Assembly: GCA_902779355.1 (NCBI GenBank) | Contig: CACZBF010000008.1 | Location: 94,171-158,170, forward strand | Length of the DNA: 64,000 bases | Reading direction: 5' to 3' | Origin: an uncultured Lachnospiraceae bacterium | GTDB lineage: Bacteria; Bacillota; Clostridia; Lachnospirales; Lachnospiraceae | Part shown: piece by piece, positions 33,974 through 43,883 of the stretch | How the letters are laid out: the number at the start of each line of letters is the position of its first letter | Numbering within the stretch: the first letter of the stretch is position 1 | Translations under genes and position numbers: made by a program | Notes under the pieces: generated by a model | The model's input: only the letters and a program-made list of their open reading frames with translations | Told to the model about the DNA's origin: nothing | Databases searched by the model: none

Positions 33974-34489
33974 ATGAAAAAAAATCTGATGTCGGTGCTG
34001 ATCCTGGCACTTGTGTTTGTGAATGTGGCACTGACAGCGCTTCTTTTGATCACGGTACTACCGCAGGCGAAAAAGGCAAATGAACTGGTCGAGAAGGTGG
34101 CTTCTGCGATCGACCTTGAGCTTGAAAGCGGACAGGTGACGAACGCAAGCACGATCCCGATCAGCGATATCGAAGTGTATGCGGTGAACGGCGGATCCGC
34201 GTGGCTGATCAATCTGCAGAGTCCGGACGACAAGGCGCATCATGCACAGATCGCAGTCAGCCTTTCCATGAATACGCAGGATGACGGATACAAGGACGGC
34301 AGTGAAGCGCTTGCTTCCAAAGAAGCCCTGATCATGGACGTGATTAACCGTGTGATCGGCGGATATATGCCGGATGACTTAAAGAATGACCCGCAGGGGG
34401 CGCAGCAGGAGATCTTAAAAGAACTGCAGACGTTGTTTGATGATGACTTTATCGTCGGCGTCACGTTCCCGACCTTTACGGTAGAATAG
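33974..34489 (+). CDS. fliL: Flagellar basal body-associated protein FliL
   Basis: Stator-associated ring protein with one N-terminal membrane segment (MKKNLMSVLILALVFVNVAL) and an extracytoplasmic SPFH-like FliL domain (DVINRVIGGYMPDDLKND, ILKELQTLFDDDFIVGVTFPTFTVE). I chose ATG 33974 (171 residues), 8 nt after AAAGGAAG; ATG 33938 would add 12 residues with a poor ribosome-binding site. Position between motB and fliM fits. Confidence 0.9.
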   Translation: MKKNLMSVLILALVFVNVALTALLLITVLPQAKKANELVEKVASAIDLELESGQVTNASTIPISDIEVYAVNGGSAWLINLQSPDDKAHHAQIAVSLSMNTQDDGYKDGSEALASKEALIMDVINRVIGGYMPDDLKNDPQGAQQEILKELQTLFDDDFIVGVTFPTFTVE

Positions 34490-34511
34490 AAGTTATATAG
34501 GGGGAAAGCCC

Positions 34512-35492
34512 ATGGGCGAGGTCCTTTCCCAGAGCGAGATCGACAATCTCCTTCAAGCGCTCAGCAGCGGTGAAGTAGATGTTGAGGACATGAAAGACAA
34601 GGACGAGAAGCAGGTCAAGAATTACGACTTTGCGAGACCGTCCAAGTTCTCAAAAGAGCATCTCAGGACTCTGGAGATCATATTTGAACATTACGGACGA
34701 TTGCTTTCCACGAACCTACCGGTATATTTGAGCAAGTCCGTTACGGTGGAAGTCATGAACTCGGAAGCGGTGACGTATTCGGAGTTTTCCAACGCACTTT
34801 CCAACCCGGTGCTGCTCGGCATTGTTAATTTCTCGCCGCTGCAGGGAAATGTGATCCTGGAGCTGGCGGCGAACCTCGGATTCACGATCGTAGACCGTAT
34901 GCTCGGAGGACCGGGCAAACCGCTTGAAAAAAACCGTGATTTTTCGGAGATCGAGCTTTTGATCATCGATCGTATCATGGCGGTCTGTGTGAACCTTCTT
35001 CGCGAGCCGTGGAAGAACGTGGTGGATCTTCATCCGCATCTTGAGCGGATCGAGACCAATTCCCAGTTTGCGCAGATCATTGCACCGAGCGAGATGATCG
35101 CCATTGTGACGATCAATATCCACATCGGTGATATCGAAGGTCTCATGAATATCTGTCTTCCGTATCTGACCCTGGAAGACGTCATGGACAAACTGAATAC
35201 GAAATACTGGTTCTCCACGATGCAGGAGATGGATGAGGCGTCTTATCGCGACAATCTGGAAGCGCTGGTCAATAAAGTCCATGTGCCCGTGAAAGCGATT
35301 CTGGGGAACAGCAGTATCAACGTGAATGATTTCATCAATCTGCAGGTGGGCGATATCATCCGCCTGGATAAAAAGGTTGAAGATGAATTAGATGTATTTG
35401 TAGGCGACATCAAGAAGTTTACCGCACTGCCCGGCGCATCCGATGATGCGTATGCAGTCAGAGTCACCTCGATCATCAGAGAGGAGCAATAA
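34512..35492 (+). CDS. fliM: Flagellar motor switch protein FliM
   Basis: C-ring protein that binds phosphorylated CheY. The 326-residue protein begins with the CheY-binding peptide LSQSEIDNLLQALSSGE, followed by the CheC-like middle domain (ILGIVNFSPLQGNVILELAANLGFTIVDRMLGG) and a C-terminal SpoA/FliN-like domain (LNVNDFINLQVGDIIRLDK-type). ATG 34512 follows GGGGGAAAG. fliY starts 2 bp after. Confidence 0.96.
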   Translation: MGEVLSQSEIDNLLQALSSGEVDVEDMKDKDEKQVKNYDFARPSKFSKEHLRTLEIIFEHYGRLLSTNLPVYLSKSVTVEVMNSEAVTYSEFSNALSNPVLLGIVNFSPLQGNVILELAANLGFTIVDRMLGGPGKPLEKNRDFSEIELLIIDRIMAVCVNLLREPWKNVVDLHPHLERIETNSQFAQIIAPSEMIAIVTINIHIGDIEGLMNICLPYLTLEDVMDKLNTKYWFSTMQEMDEASYRDNLEALVNKVHVPVKAILGNSSINVNDFINLQVGDIIRLDKKVEDELDVFVGDIKKFTALPGASDDAYAVRVTSIIREEQ

Positions 35493-35494
35493 GC

Positions 35495-36649
35495 GTGGAC
35501 GGAGTATTATCACAAGAAGAGATTAATGCCCTGTTAGACGGCGGAGGCGACAGCGGCGCCGCAGCAGACGGCCCGGGTTCTCTTTCTTCCACTGAGATGG
35601 ACACGATCGGCGAGGTTGCCAACATCAGTATGGGAACAGCCGCAACGACCCTGTTCTCGCTGGTCAACCGCAAGGTCGATATTTCGACGCCGGTGGTATC
35701 CGAAGCGACATGGAAGGACATCGCCGGAAATTATGAAAAGCCTTGCGTTTTTATCCGGATCGGCTATACTTTAGGATTGGACGGAAGTAACATTCTGGTG
35801 TTGAAGGAGAGGGACGTCAAAGTCATCACCGATCTGATGATGGGTAATGACGGGACCAATACCGACGGAGAGCTTTCGGAGCTCCACCTTTCCGCGATCA
35901 GCGAAGCAATGAACCAGATGATGGGATCGGCAGCGACGTCTTTATCATCAATGCTCAATAAGATGATCGACATCAGTCCTCCGGTTGCAGATCTGATCGA
36001 CCTGCAGGAGACGGTAGATGAGAGTGAGATCGAACCGTTCCTTGCCGGACACTTTGTCAAGATCGCTTTCAAGATGCAGATCGGAGATCTCGTTGACAGC
36101 GAGATCATGCAGTTATATCCGTACAGTTTCGCGCATGAGATGTGCGACAGCATTACGAAGAACATGCAGATGGACAGCGACAGCGTGGGAGGGGAGGCCG
36201 AAGCAGCACCGGCAAGCGCACCGACACCGGCTCCCGCACCTGCACCTGCCGCAGCACCACCCCCGCAGGCAGCGCCGCCGCCACAGGCCGCAGCACCGCC
36301 ACCACAGGGGATGCCGATGCCACAGCCGGTCGATATGTCCATGTACGGCGCACCGGTCAACATTCAGCCGGCACAGTTCCAGCCGTTCATGACAGAATTG
36401 AACCCGGCACTCCAAAAGGAGAACATCGACCTGATCATGGATGTGCCGTTGGAGGTCACCGTGGAGCTCGGACGGACCAGCAAGTCGATCCAGGACATCC
36501 TCGATTTTGCACCAGGTACGATCATCGAGCTAAACAAGCTGGCAGGCGAACCGGTGGACATCTTAGTCAACGGCAAGTACGTCGCCAAGGGCGAGGTCGT
36601 CGTCATCGAAGAAAGTTTCGGTGTGCGGTTGACGGAGATCATCAAATGA
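35495..36649 (+). CDS. fliY: Flagellar motor switch phosphatase FliY
   Basis: A CheY-P phosphatase and C-ring component that replaces FliN in Firmicutes. The 384-residue protein starts at GTG 35495 with GAGGAGC upstream. N-terminal CheY-binding peptide (LSQEEINALLDGG), CheC-like phosphatase domain with paired E..N motifs (EVANISMGTAATTL, AISEAMNQMMGSAATSL), a Pro/Ala-rich linker (about 230-270, many PPPQA repeats) and a C-terminal FliN domain (VPLEVTVELGRTSKSIQDIL). The linker is the least conserved and repetitive part. Confidence 0.94.
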   Translation: MDGVLSQEEINALLDGGGDSGAAADGPGSLSSTEMDTIGEVANISMGTAATTLFSLVNRKVDISTPVVSEATWKDIAGNYEKPCVFIRIGYTLGLDGSNILVLKERDVKVITDLMMGNDGTNTDGELSELHLSAISEAMNQMMGSAATSLSSMLNKMIDISPPVADLIDLQETVDESEIEPFLAGHFVKIAFKMQIGDLVDSEIMQLYPYSFAHEMCDSITKNMQMDSDSVGGEAEAAPASAPTPAPAPAPAAAPPPQAAPPPQAAAPPPQGMPMPQPVDMSMYGAPVNIQPAQFQPFMTELNPALQKENIDLIMDVPLEVTVELGRTSKSIQDILDFAPGTIIELNKLAGEPVDILVNGKYVAKGEVVVIEESFGVRLTEIIK

Positions 36650-36725
36650 CAGCAGGGCTCCGTTAAAGAGCCTTCTGAAATAAACAAAGAAACGAAAAAC
36701 AGATCAAGATAAGGAGAGAAACGAA

Positions 36726-37088
36726 ATGGCAAAGAACATCTTAATTTGTGATGACGCAGCATTCATGAGGATGATGATCAAGGACATCCTGACCAAGAAT
36801 GGCTACAATATCGCAGGTGAGGCGGAGAATGGAGCCAAGGCAGTCGAGAAGTACAACGAGACAAAGCCGGACCTGGTTCTGATGGACATTACGATGCCGG
36901 AGATGGACGGGATTCAGGCTCTGAAAAAGATCAAAGAAGGAGATCCGAATGCAACGGTTATCATGTGTTCTGCAATGGGTCAGCAGGCCATGGTTATTGA
37001 GGCTATTCAGTCCGGCGCAAAGGATTTCATCGTGAAGCCCTTCCAGGCAGAGCGTGTTCTGGAAGCAGTGAAAAAAGTCGTAGGCTGA
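36726..37088 (+). CDS. cheY: Chemotaxis response regulator CheY
   Basis: A single receiver domain of 120 residues that carries the signal from CheA to the motor switch. The acidic pocket is D9/D10, the phospho-acceptor is D54 in VLMDITMPEMDG, a Ser is in IMCSAMGQQ, and the conserved Lys is in FIVKPFQ. GGAGAG lies before ATG 36726. It lies between fliY and fliO, as in other Firmicutes operons. Confidence 0.96.
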   Translation: MAKNILICDDAAFMRMMIKDILTKNGYNIAGEAENGAKAVEKYNETKPDLVLMDITMPEMDGIQALKKIKEGDPNATVIMCSAMGQQAMVIEAIQSGAKDFIVKPFQAERVLEAVKKVVG

Positions 37089-37092
37089 TCCG

Positions 37093-37479
37093 ATGATCTT
37101 GCTTAGCACGAGAGGATCTGTTCAGAGTGCGTTCCAGCTGATCGGCGTGCTCCTGATCTTTGTTTTTGTGCTTGTGATCACCTATTTTACCACGCGTTTT
37201 ATCGCGGGGTATCAAAAGGTGCAGTCGCAGGGACGGAATCTGAAGGCAATAGAGACCCTGCGCCTTGTGAACAATAAATATCTGCAGATCGTCAAGGCGG
37301 GCGAGAAGTATCTTGTGATCGCCATTGGAAAGGATGAGGTACGCCTGCTTGCCACGCTGACGGAAGACGAGCTGATGCAGTACGAGCCACCGGCCGCACC
37401 GGTGACTACGACGTTTCAAGACTCGCTGCGCATAGCACTGGGCAAATGGAAAGATCATTTTCCCAAAAAGCAGGCCTGA
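37093..37479 (+). CDS. fliO: Flagellar biosynthesis protein FliO
   Basis: A 128-residue protein with one membrane helix (FQLIGVLLIFVFVLVITYFTTRF, about 14-36) and a small cytoplasmic domain (LRLVNNKYLQIVKAGEKYLVIAIGKDEVRLLATL) typical of FliO/FliZ, which helps stabilise FliP during assembly of the export gate. The start is 4 bp after cheY and it stops immediately before fliP. Confidence 0.9.
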   Translation: MILLSTRGSVQSAFQLIGVLLIFVFVLVITYFTTRFIAGYQKVQSQGRNLKAIETLRLVNNKYLQIVKAGEKYLVIAIGKDEVRLLATLTEDELMQYEPPAAPVTTTFQDSLRIALGKWKDHFPKKQA

Positions 37480-38313
37480 GTGATGAACAGAAAGTATGTT
37501 TTGCGTATAGCCGCAGGATTGATTGCGGCGTTTCTCATTTGTTTATTCGCAATGCCGATGCGTGTTGCGGCGGCTGAGCCATCCGACATCGGCTCGCTAA
37601 GTGTTGAAAACAGCAACGGAGAAGAGGTTCCCCGCGCCCAGGACGACATCAACAACGGCTTCGCCATCATTTACAACAACGATGAAGGAAGTCTGACGGC
37701 GCCGATCAAGATCCTGATCGTGATCACGATCCTTTCCATCGCGCCGGCGATCCTGGTCATGCTGACCTCGTTCACGCGTATTATCGTGGTGCTGCATTTC
37801 CTTCGGACCGCGATCGGGACGAATACAGCTCCGCCGAACCAGGTATTGATCGGGCTTGCGCTGTTTTTGACCTTTTTTATTATGTATCCCACGTTTTCTG
37901 CCATCAACGAAAATGCGATCCAGCCTCTGGACAGAGGTGAGATCACACAGGAAGAAGCAGTGCAGGAAGCGATCCTGCCGCTCAGGAATTTTATGCTGAG
38001 TCAGGCAAAGGAGAAAGACATCGATCTGTTTTGCCAGATCGCAAACATTACCTATCAGACCAGCGATGATATCCCGAATATGGTACTGATCCCGGGATTT
38101 ATCTTAAGTGAGCTCAGACAGGCGTTTGTGATCGGTTTTTTGATTTACATACCGTTTATTGTGATCGATATGGTGGTATCATCGGTGCTCATGTCCATGG
38201 GTATGATGATGCTGCCGCCAACGACAATCTCCCTTCCGTTCAAGGTGTTGCTTTTTATCCTGGCGGATGGCTGGGATCTTGTCATCGGAAATCTGGTTCG
38301 TACATTCTACTGA
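37480..38313 (+). CDS. fliP: Flagellar export gate protein FliP
   Basis: Core of the export gate with FliQ and FliR. The 277-residue protein has a cleavable N-terminal signal-like segment (residues 1-35) and four membrane helices with the family motifs [33 protein letters not shown] and [35 protein letters not shown] 37480 is directly followed by ATG 37483, either of which may be the start. It is separated by 17 bp from fliQ. Confidence 0.95.
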   Translation: MMNRKYVLRIAAGLIAAFLICLFAMPMRVAAAEPSDIGSLSVENSNGEEVPRAQDDINNGFAIIYNNDEGSLTAPIKILIVITILSIAPAILVMLTSFTRIIVVLHFLRTAIGTNTAPPNQVLIGLALFLTFFIMYPTFSAINENAIQPLDRGEITQEEAVQEAILPLRNFMLSQAKEKDIDLFCQIANITYQTSDDIPNMVLIPGFILSELRQAFVIGFLIYIPFIVIDMVVSSVLMSMGMMMLPPTTISLPFKVLLFILADGWDLVIGNLVRTFY

Positions 38314-38330
38314 CGGGAGAGAGGTAACCA

Positions 38331-38603
38331 ATGATTACGCAAGGAGAGATCCTCGATATTGCACGCGATACGTTTTATACGATCATTATGACGGCGGCGC
38401 CGCCGCTTTTGATCTCGTTGATCGTAGGACTTGTGATCAGTGTGTTTCAGACTGTGACGAGCATTCAGGAACAGACACTGACATTTGTGCCGAAGATCCT
38501 GGCGATCTTTTTGACATTGATGCTGATCGGGTCGTGGATGCTGGACAACCTGACCGGTTTTATGACGAACCTGTGGAATAATTTTGCTCTTTATCTGAAC
38601 TGA
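38331..38603 (+). CDS. fliQ: Flagellar export gate protein FliQ
   Basis: A 90-residue protein with two membrane helices (ILDIARDTFYTIIMTAAPPLLISLIVGLVISVFQ and ILAIFLTLMLIGSWMLDNL), matching the FliQ/YscS fold. The pattern QEQTLTFVPKI is diagnostic. Ribosome-binding site GAGAGAGG precedes ATG 38331. fliR begins one base after its stop. Confidence 0.94.
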   Translation: MITQGEILDIARDTFYTIIMTAAPPLLISLIVGLVISVFQTVTSIQEQTLTFVPKILAIFLTLMLIGSWMLDNLTGFMTNLWNNFALYLN

Positions 38604-38604
38604 C

Positions 38605-39384
38605 ATGATCACTTTCAGTTATTCGCTGTACGCATTTGAATTTTTTTTGGTGATCCTTGTGCGGACGGCAAGCTTCTTTTTTACCGCACCGTTGTTCGGC
38701 GTACAGGGAGTGCCGAGCCGGATCAAGATCGGGCTGGCGTTTTTCATTTCCCTCATGCTGTACAACATTCTGCCACATGAAGTTCTGGCCTATCAGGACG
38801 TTGTGGGATTTGCGGTCATTATTGTAAAAGAAACCATCGTCGGACTGGTTCTCGGGTTTATGGCGAATATATGTACCTACATCATTAATCTTGCAGGCAC
38901 GTTTATCGACCAGCACATGGGGCTTTCTATGGCAGCGGACTTTAACCCCATGACCCAGATGCAGACCTCCGTTACCGGAAACCTTTACTATTATCTGGTG
39001 CTGCTTTTACTCCTTGTGACGGGGCTTGACCATTACCTGATTCAGGCGCTTGCGGATACCTACACGGTGATTCCGATCAACGGCGCTGTGTTCCATACAG
39101 ATCGGATGCTGGAGGCGTTTATCCAATACATGGCGGACTCCTTTATCCTGGCATTTCGGATCGCGCTTCCCGTCTTTGCCTGCATCATGATCCTGAATGC
39201 GATCCTCGGCGTCATGGCAAAGGTTGCGCCTCAGATGAACATGTTTTCCATCGGTATGCAGTTAAAGATCTTTGCCGGTTTGGCAATCCTGATCATGATC
39301 ACACAATTGCTGCCGTATGTTTCGGACTTTATCTACACGGAGATTCGGCGGATGATGGTATCGATCACGGAAGCGATGTACTGA
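38605..39384 (+). CDS. fliR: Flagellar export gate protein FliR
   Basis: A 259-residue gate subunit with about six membrane helices (for example YAFEFFLVILVRTASFFFTAPLFG and IKIGLAFFISLMLYNIL). The conserved ending ILIMITQLLPYVSDFIYTEIRRMM is FliR-like. Its start lies 1 bp after fliQ, so translation is probably coupled. flhB follows 16 bp downstream. Confidence 0.93.
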   Translation: MITFSYSLYAFEFFLVILVRTASFFFTAPLFGVQGVPSRIKIGLAFFISLMLYNILPHEVLAYQDVVGFAVIIVKETIVGLVLGFMANICTYIINLAGTFIDQHMGLSMAADFNPMTQMQTSVTGNLYYYLVLLLLLVTGLDHYLIQALADTYTVIPINGAVFHTDRMLEAFIQYMADSFILAFRIALPVFACIMILNAILGVMAKVAPQMNMFSIGMQLKIFAGLAILIMITQLLPYVSDFIYTEIRRMMVSITEAMY

Positions 39385-39400
39385 GCGTAGGGGGAATCCT

Positions 39401-40513
39401 GTGGATTTATTGCTTCAATACAACCTGCAGTTTTTTGCCAATGATGACGCGACAGAAGAACCTACCGCCAAGAAGACCGAAGACGCGCGGAAGAAAGGAC
39501 AGGTCGCAAAAAGCAAGGAACTGGAAAACGCAGTTGTCCTACTGGTACTGTTTTTGACGATCCGCATTACGGCTGGCTTGATGTCGGACAATTTCGGCAA
39601 TACGTTCCGTTATGTATACGGACATGTGCCGGATATCCTGTCCAATGCTGCGATGGAGGGCGGGATCTCTACGATCACGATCCGCAGTATGCTGGTGTAT
39701 ATCATGACAAGGATCATTGTGATCTGCCTTCCGTTTTTTCTGTTGGGCGTGCTCGTGGCGTTTCTCATCAATGTCCTGCAGTTCGGCTTTAAAGTAACAC
39801 CGGAGCCGTTGAAACCGAAACTTGATAAACTCAATCCTGCGAGCGGGATCAAAAGGATCTTTTCCAAGGACTCGCTCTTTGAATTATTGAAGTCGATCCT
39901 AAAGATCGCGATCATTGCGGTGATCGCCTATACCACGATCAAGGATCAGGCGGATCGGCTGTTTGTGATCTATGATATCGGTGTGGTACAGGCCGTGATC
40001 CTGATGGGTACGATCATTCTGGATGTTGGGATCAGAATCAGTCTCGTTTTTCTCGCGCTTGGCTTTGTGGATCTTTTGTATCAGAAACGCAAGCATCACA
40101 AGAACCTGATGATGACCAAGCAGGAAGTCAAGGACGAGTATAAGAACACCGAAGGAGACCCGGCGGTCAAAAGCGCACAGCGCCAGAGGATGCGTGAAGC
40201 AAGCCAGCGCCGTATGATGCAGGATGTCCCGCAGGCGGACGTGGTCATCACGAACCCGACGCATCTAGCGGTTGCATTGCAATATGACGGAGAAAAGAAC
40301 CGTGCACCCATCGTGGTGGCAAAGGGAGAAGAGTATGTTGCCGCCAAGATCAAGGAAGTCGCAAGAGAGCACGGTGTGCAGATCATAGAGGATAAGCCCC
40401 TTGCAAGAATGCTTTATACCACGGTGGATGTGGGACAGGAGATTCCTCCGGAGCTTTATCAGACTGTGGCAGAAGTCCTTGCGATGGTCTACAGCATGAA
40501 GAAAGTGTCGTAA
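39401..40513 (+). CDS. flhB: Flagellar export switch protein FlhB
   Basis: Export-gate protein that switches substrate specificity by autocleavage. The 370-residue protein starts at GTG 39401; the N-terminus carries EEPTAKKTEDARKKGQVAKSKEL, then four membrane helices, and the cytoplasmic domain contains the cleavage motif NPTH (VITNPTHLAVALQYD) at about residue 285. The hook-length signal from FliK acts on this protein, so it is functionally linked to the hook cassette. Confidence 0.96.
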   Translation: MDLLLQYNLQFFANDDATEEPTAKKTEDARKKGQVAKSKELENAVVLLVLFLTIRITAGLMSDNFGNTFRYVYGHVPDILSNAAMEGGISTITIRSMLVYIMTRIIVICLPFFLLGVLVAFLINVLQFGFKVTPEPLKPKLDKLNPASGIKRIFSKDSLFELLKSILKIAIIAVIAYTTIKDQADRLFVIYDIGVVQAVILMGTIILDVGIRISLVFLALGFVDLLYQKRKHHKNLMMTKQEVKDEYKNTEGDPAVKSAQRQRMREASQRRMMQDVPQADVVITNPTHLAVALQYDGEKNRAPIVVAKGEEYVAAKIKEVAREHGVQIIEDKPLARMLYTTVDVGQEIPPELYQTVAEVLAMVYSMKKVS

Positions 40514-40534
40514 AAAAACCGGAAAGGAGGACGC

Positions 40535-42577
40535 ATGGGCGGGATCAAAAAAGCGGATATCGGCGTAGCCGCATATTTGATGGCTGCGATCTTATTCTTT
40601 ATCATACCGATCCCGAGCGTGATGCTGGACGTCATGCTTGCGATCAACCTTTCGATCGCCCTGATCGTCCTGTTCAACTGCCTCTTTGTCAAAGAAGTGC
40701 TGGACATGTCGTTTTTCCCGACATTGCTTTTGTTTACGACGATCTTTCGGATTTCTCTGAACGTCAGCTCGACCCGTTTGATCCTGACGACCGGGGAGCC
40801 CGGCAATGTGGTCGAAACCTTCGGCCAGTTCGTCGGCGGCGGGGATCTCGTCATCGGCGCGATCATTTTCATCATTTTGATCATTATCCAGTTTGTGGTC
40901 ATCAACAAAGGTTCGGAGCGTGTATCCGAGGTTACCGCGCGTTTTACATTGGACGCAATGCCCGGTAAGCAGATGGCCATCGACGCGGATTTGAATACCG
41001 GCGCAATCGACGATGCGGAAGCCAAAAGAAGACGCGACAAGATCCAGAAAGAATCCGCTTTTTTCGGCTCCATGGACGGTGCGACGAAGTACGTCAAAGG
41101 AGATGCCACAGCAGGTCTTATCATCACCGGCGTCAACCTGGTCGGCGGTATCGTGATGGGCATGATGAACAGCGGCATGTCCGCGGCAGAAGCACTGCAG
41201 CGCTACGGACTGCTTACGATCGGTGACGGACTTTCTTCCCAGATCCCGTCGCTTGCGATCTCACTGGCCACCGGTATTCTTGTGACCAAGGGAAGCGCGG
41301 AAGCGGATTTCTCGGGGGTTCTGGTCAGCCAGCTTTTCGGTGTGCCAAAGGTTTTGATGCTGGTCGGCGCGGCACTGGCTCTGCTTGGAATCTTCACACC
41401 GCTGAATGTGTTCCTGTTTTTGGCACTCGGCGGGATGTTTATTATTGTCGGATACCGGATGGGCAAGACGATAGAGGTCAAGGAGACCGAGGAGGAAGCC
41501 CAAACCGAAGAGGAACAGGCGGAGGAGATCCGCCGACCCGAAAATGTCGTTTCGCTCCTTTCGGTAGATCCGATCGAGCTGGAGTTCGGGTATGGTATCA
41601 TTCCACTTGCTGATGTGAATCAGGGCGGGGATCTTCTTGATCGTGTCGTCATGATCCGAAGGCAGATCGCATTGGAACTCGGTACCGTGGTGCCGATCAT
41701 CCGTTTGCGGGATAACATCCAGCTGAATCCGAATCAATATATCATCAAGATCAAGGGCATTCAGGTTACGGAAGGTGAGATCCTGTTTGACCACTATATG
41801 GCGATGAATCCGGGCTACGTGGAGGAAGAGATCACAGGTATCCCGACCTATGAACCGAGTTTTCATCTGCCGGCGACCTGGATCACGGAGAGCCAGAGAG
41901 AGCGTGCGGAGAGTCTCGGTTATACCGTGGTGGATCCGCCGTCCATTATCGCGACGCACCTGACGGAAGTGATCCGTTCGCATATTGCAGAGCTTTTGAC
42001 CAGACAGGATGTGCAAAATCTTGTCAACAACCTGAAAGAGAGCAATCCGGCGCTTGTGGACGAGCTGGTGCCGAAGCTCCTCGGACTCGGAGAAATCCAG
42101 AAGGTGTTACAAAACCTTTTGGCGGAAGGGATCTCCATCCGCGATCTGCTTTCAATCTTTGAGACGCTCGCGGATCATGCCACAACAACCAGAGATACGG
42201 ATGTTTTGACAGAGTATGTACGGCAGGCGCTCAAACGCGCCATCTCCAATAAATATTTCCCGGCGAATGAAGCCACGAGTGTGATCACGCTGGATCCGAA
42301 GATTGAGCAGGAGATCATGGGTTCCGTCAAACAGACAGAGCAGGGGGCTTACCTTACCATGGATCCGGATCGCACAAAGGGGATCATGAAATCGGTGGAG
42401 GAAGAGACCACGAAGCTGGAGAATCTCGGAAAGATGCCGATCGTGATCACATCCCCGATCGTCCGGATGTATTTCAAACGGCTGACCGAAGACTTTTTCC
42501 GCGATCTGATCGTAGTCTCCTATAATGAGGTGGAATCCAACGTGGAGCTGCAATCCGTGGGAATGGTGACAGCATAG
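40535..42577 (+). CDS. flhA: Flagellar export gate protein FlhA
   Basis: Large export-gate subunit that binds chaperone-substrate complexes. The 680-residue protein has an N-terminal eight-helix membrane domain (1-310, with SSTRLILTTGEPGNVVETFGQFVGGG and ARFTLDAMPGKQMAIDADLNTG) and a cytoplasmic C-terminal domain (330-680; GYVVDPPS-like segment TVVDPPSIIATHLTEVI). Good AAGGAGG before ATG 40535. It is followed by flhF after 10 bp. Confidence 0.97.
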   Translation: MGGIKKADIGVAAYLMAAILFFIIPIPSVMLDVMLAINLSIALIVLFNCLFVKEVLDMSFFPTLLLFTTIFRISLNVSSTRLILTTGEPGNVVETFGQFVGGGDLVIGAIIFIILIIIQFVVINKGSERVSEVTARFTLDAMPGKQMAIDADLNTGAIDDAEAKRRRDKIQKESAFFGSMDGATKYVKGDATAGLIITGVNLVGGIVMGMMNSGMSAAEALQRYGLLTIGDGLSSQIPSLAISLATGILVTKGSAEADFSGVLVSQLFGVPKVLMLVGAALALLGIFTPLNVFLFLALGGMFIIVGYRMGKTIEVKETEEEAQTEEEQAEEIRRPENVVSLLSVDPIELEFGYGIIPLADVNQGGDLLDRVVMIRRQIALELGTVVPIIRLRDNIQLNPNQYIIKIKGIQVTEGEILFDHYMAMNPGYVEEEITGIPTYEPSFHLPATWITESQRERAESLGYTVVDPPSIIATHLTEVIRSHIAELLTRQDVQNLVNNLKESNPALVDELVPKLLGLGEIQKVLQNLLAEGISIRDLLSIFETLADHATTTRDTDVLTEYVRQALKRAISNKYFPANEATSVITLDPKIEQEIMGSVKQTEQGAYLTMDPDRTKGIMKSVEEETTKLENLGKMPIVITSPIVRMYFKRLTEDFFRDLIVVSYNEVESNVELQSVGMVTA

Positions 42578-42587
42578 GAAGAATTCG

Positions 42588-43880
42588 ATGACAATTAACA
42601 AGTTTCAAGGGAAAACGGAACAGGAAGCAGTCGAAAAGGCTCGCAAGGAGATGGGCCAGAATGCGGTGATCATGAATGTCCGCCAGATCAAGCCGAGAGG
42701 GTTTCTGGCAGGGCTGAAAGGACCGACCTATGAAGTGACGGCGGCGATCGAGGAACGGGAGCAGTATCGGGATCCGGTTCCTGCGCTGAAAACCCCGCTC
42801 AAGATGCATGACAATATCAGTGTCGCAGCGGATGAAGCGATCTCGCTTCCGCCGTTGAAAGCGCCTGCCGCAGGCAATGTGCCGGCAGCTGCACCCGCGA
42901 CTGCGCCGCAGGCGAGGAAGCCGCTGATCAAAGAGCAGCCGGAAACGGAGGACAGCGCAGAGCTGAAAGGGCGGATTGAGAACCTCCAAAAGCTTCTCGA
43001 GGAAAAACTCCCGCAGGCGGAAAAACCCAAGAGCCAGGAACCGAATGCACCCATCGAGGCAGCGGACCGGAAAAACGCGCAGAGCGAGGAATTTCGGTTT
43101 TTGAAGACCGTTTACGGCATCCTCCTGGAAAACGAGGTGGATGAAAAATATGTCAATGAGATCTTAGATGACGTCGAGAAAGTCGCGCGTCACGGGAACG
43201 GAGTCGATCTGATCCTCTCCAATATTTATCAGAAGATGATCCTCAAATTCGGCACGCCGAAGACCATCGAATTTACCGGCAAGAAGCCGAAAGTGGTCTT
43301 TTTCATCGGACCCACCGGTGTCGGCAAGACAACGACCATCGCAAAGGTCGCATCTGCGATGAAGATGGATCATGAAAAAAAGGTGGCGTTTCTGACAGCG
43401 GATACCTACCGGATCGCTGCGACAGAGCAACTGCGCACCTATGCAAATATTTTAGATGCGCCGCTCACGGTCATCTATTCTCCGCAGGAAATGAATGACG
43501 CGATCGAGCGCGTAAAGGCCTATGACCTTGTGCTGGTTGATACAGCAGGGTTTTCTCATAAGAGCGATGCGCAGAGAGAGGATACGAGGGCTTTGATCGA
43601 GAGCCTCGATCCGAAATACGAGCGGGAGATCTATCTGGTGCTTTCCGCAACCACAAAGTACAAGGATCTTCTGGAGATTGTCGATATCTATCATGAGATG
43701 ACCGCATACAAATTGATCTTTACCAAACTGGACGAGACTTCGACTTATGGGAATCTCTTGAATGTGAAACTCTATTCCGGCGCAGATATTTCTTATGTCA
43801 CGATGGGGCAGAATGTGCCGGATGATATCGAAGTCTTTCACACCCAAAGGATCGTCAAGCAGCTTCTGGGAGGAAAATAG
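42588..43880 (+). CDS. flhF: SRP-like GTPase FlhF
   Basis: Places the flagellum and sets its number; related to Ffh and FtsY. The 430-residue protein has a basic N-terminal B domain, a Pro/Ala-rich linker (60-160), and an NG GTPase domain (from about 170) with P-loop FIGPTGVGKTTTIAKVAS, VDTAGFSHKS and KLDETSTYG. It occurs next to flhG, its usual ATPase partner. Start ATG 42588. Confidence 0.95.
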   Translation: MTINKFQGKTEQEAVEKARKEMGQNAVIMNVRQIKPRGFLAGLKGPTYEVTAAIEEREQYRDPVPALKTPLKMHDNISVAADEAISLPPLKAPAAGNVPAAAPATAPQARKPLIKEQPETEDSAELKGRIENLQKLLEEKLPQAEKPKSQEPNAPIEAADRKNAQSEEFRFLKTVYGILLENEVDEKYVNEILDDVEKVARHGNGVDLILSNIYQKMILKFGTPKTIEFTGKKPKVVFFIGPTGVGKTTTIAKVASAMKMDHEKKVAFLTADTYRIAATEQLRTYANILDAPLTVIYSPQEMNDAIERVKAYDLVLVDTAGFSHKSDAQREDTRALIESLDPKYEREIYLVLSATTKYKDLLEIVDIYHEMTAYKLIFTKLDETSTYGNLLNVKLYSGADISYVTMGQNVPDDIEVFHTQRIVKQLLGGK

Positions 43881-43883
43881 CGG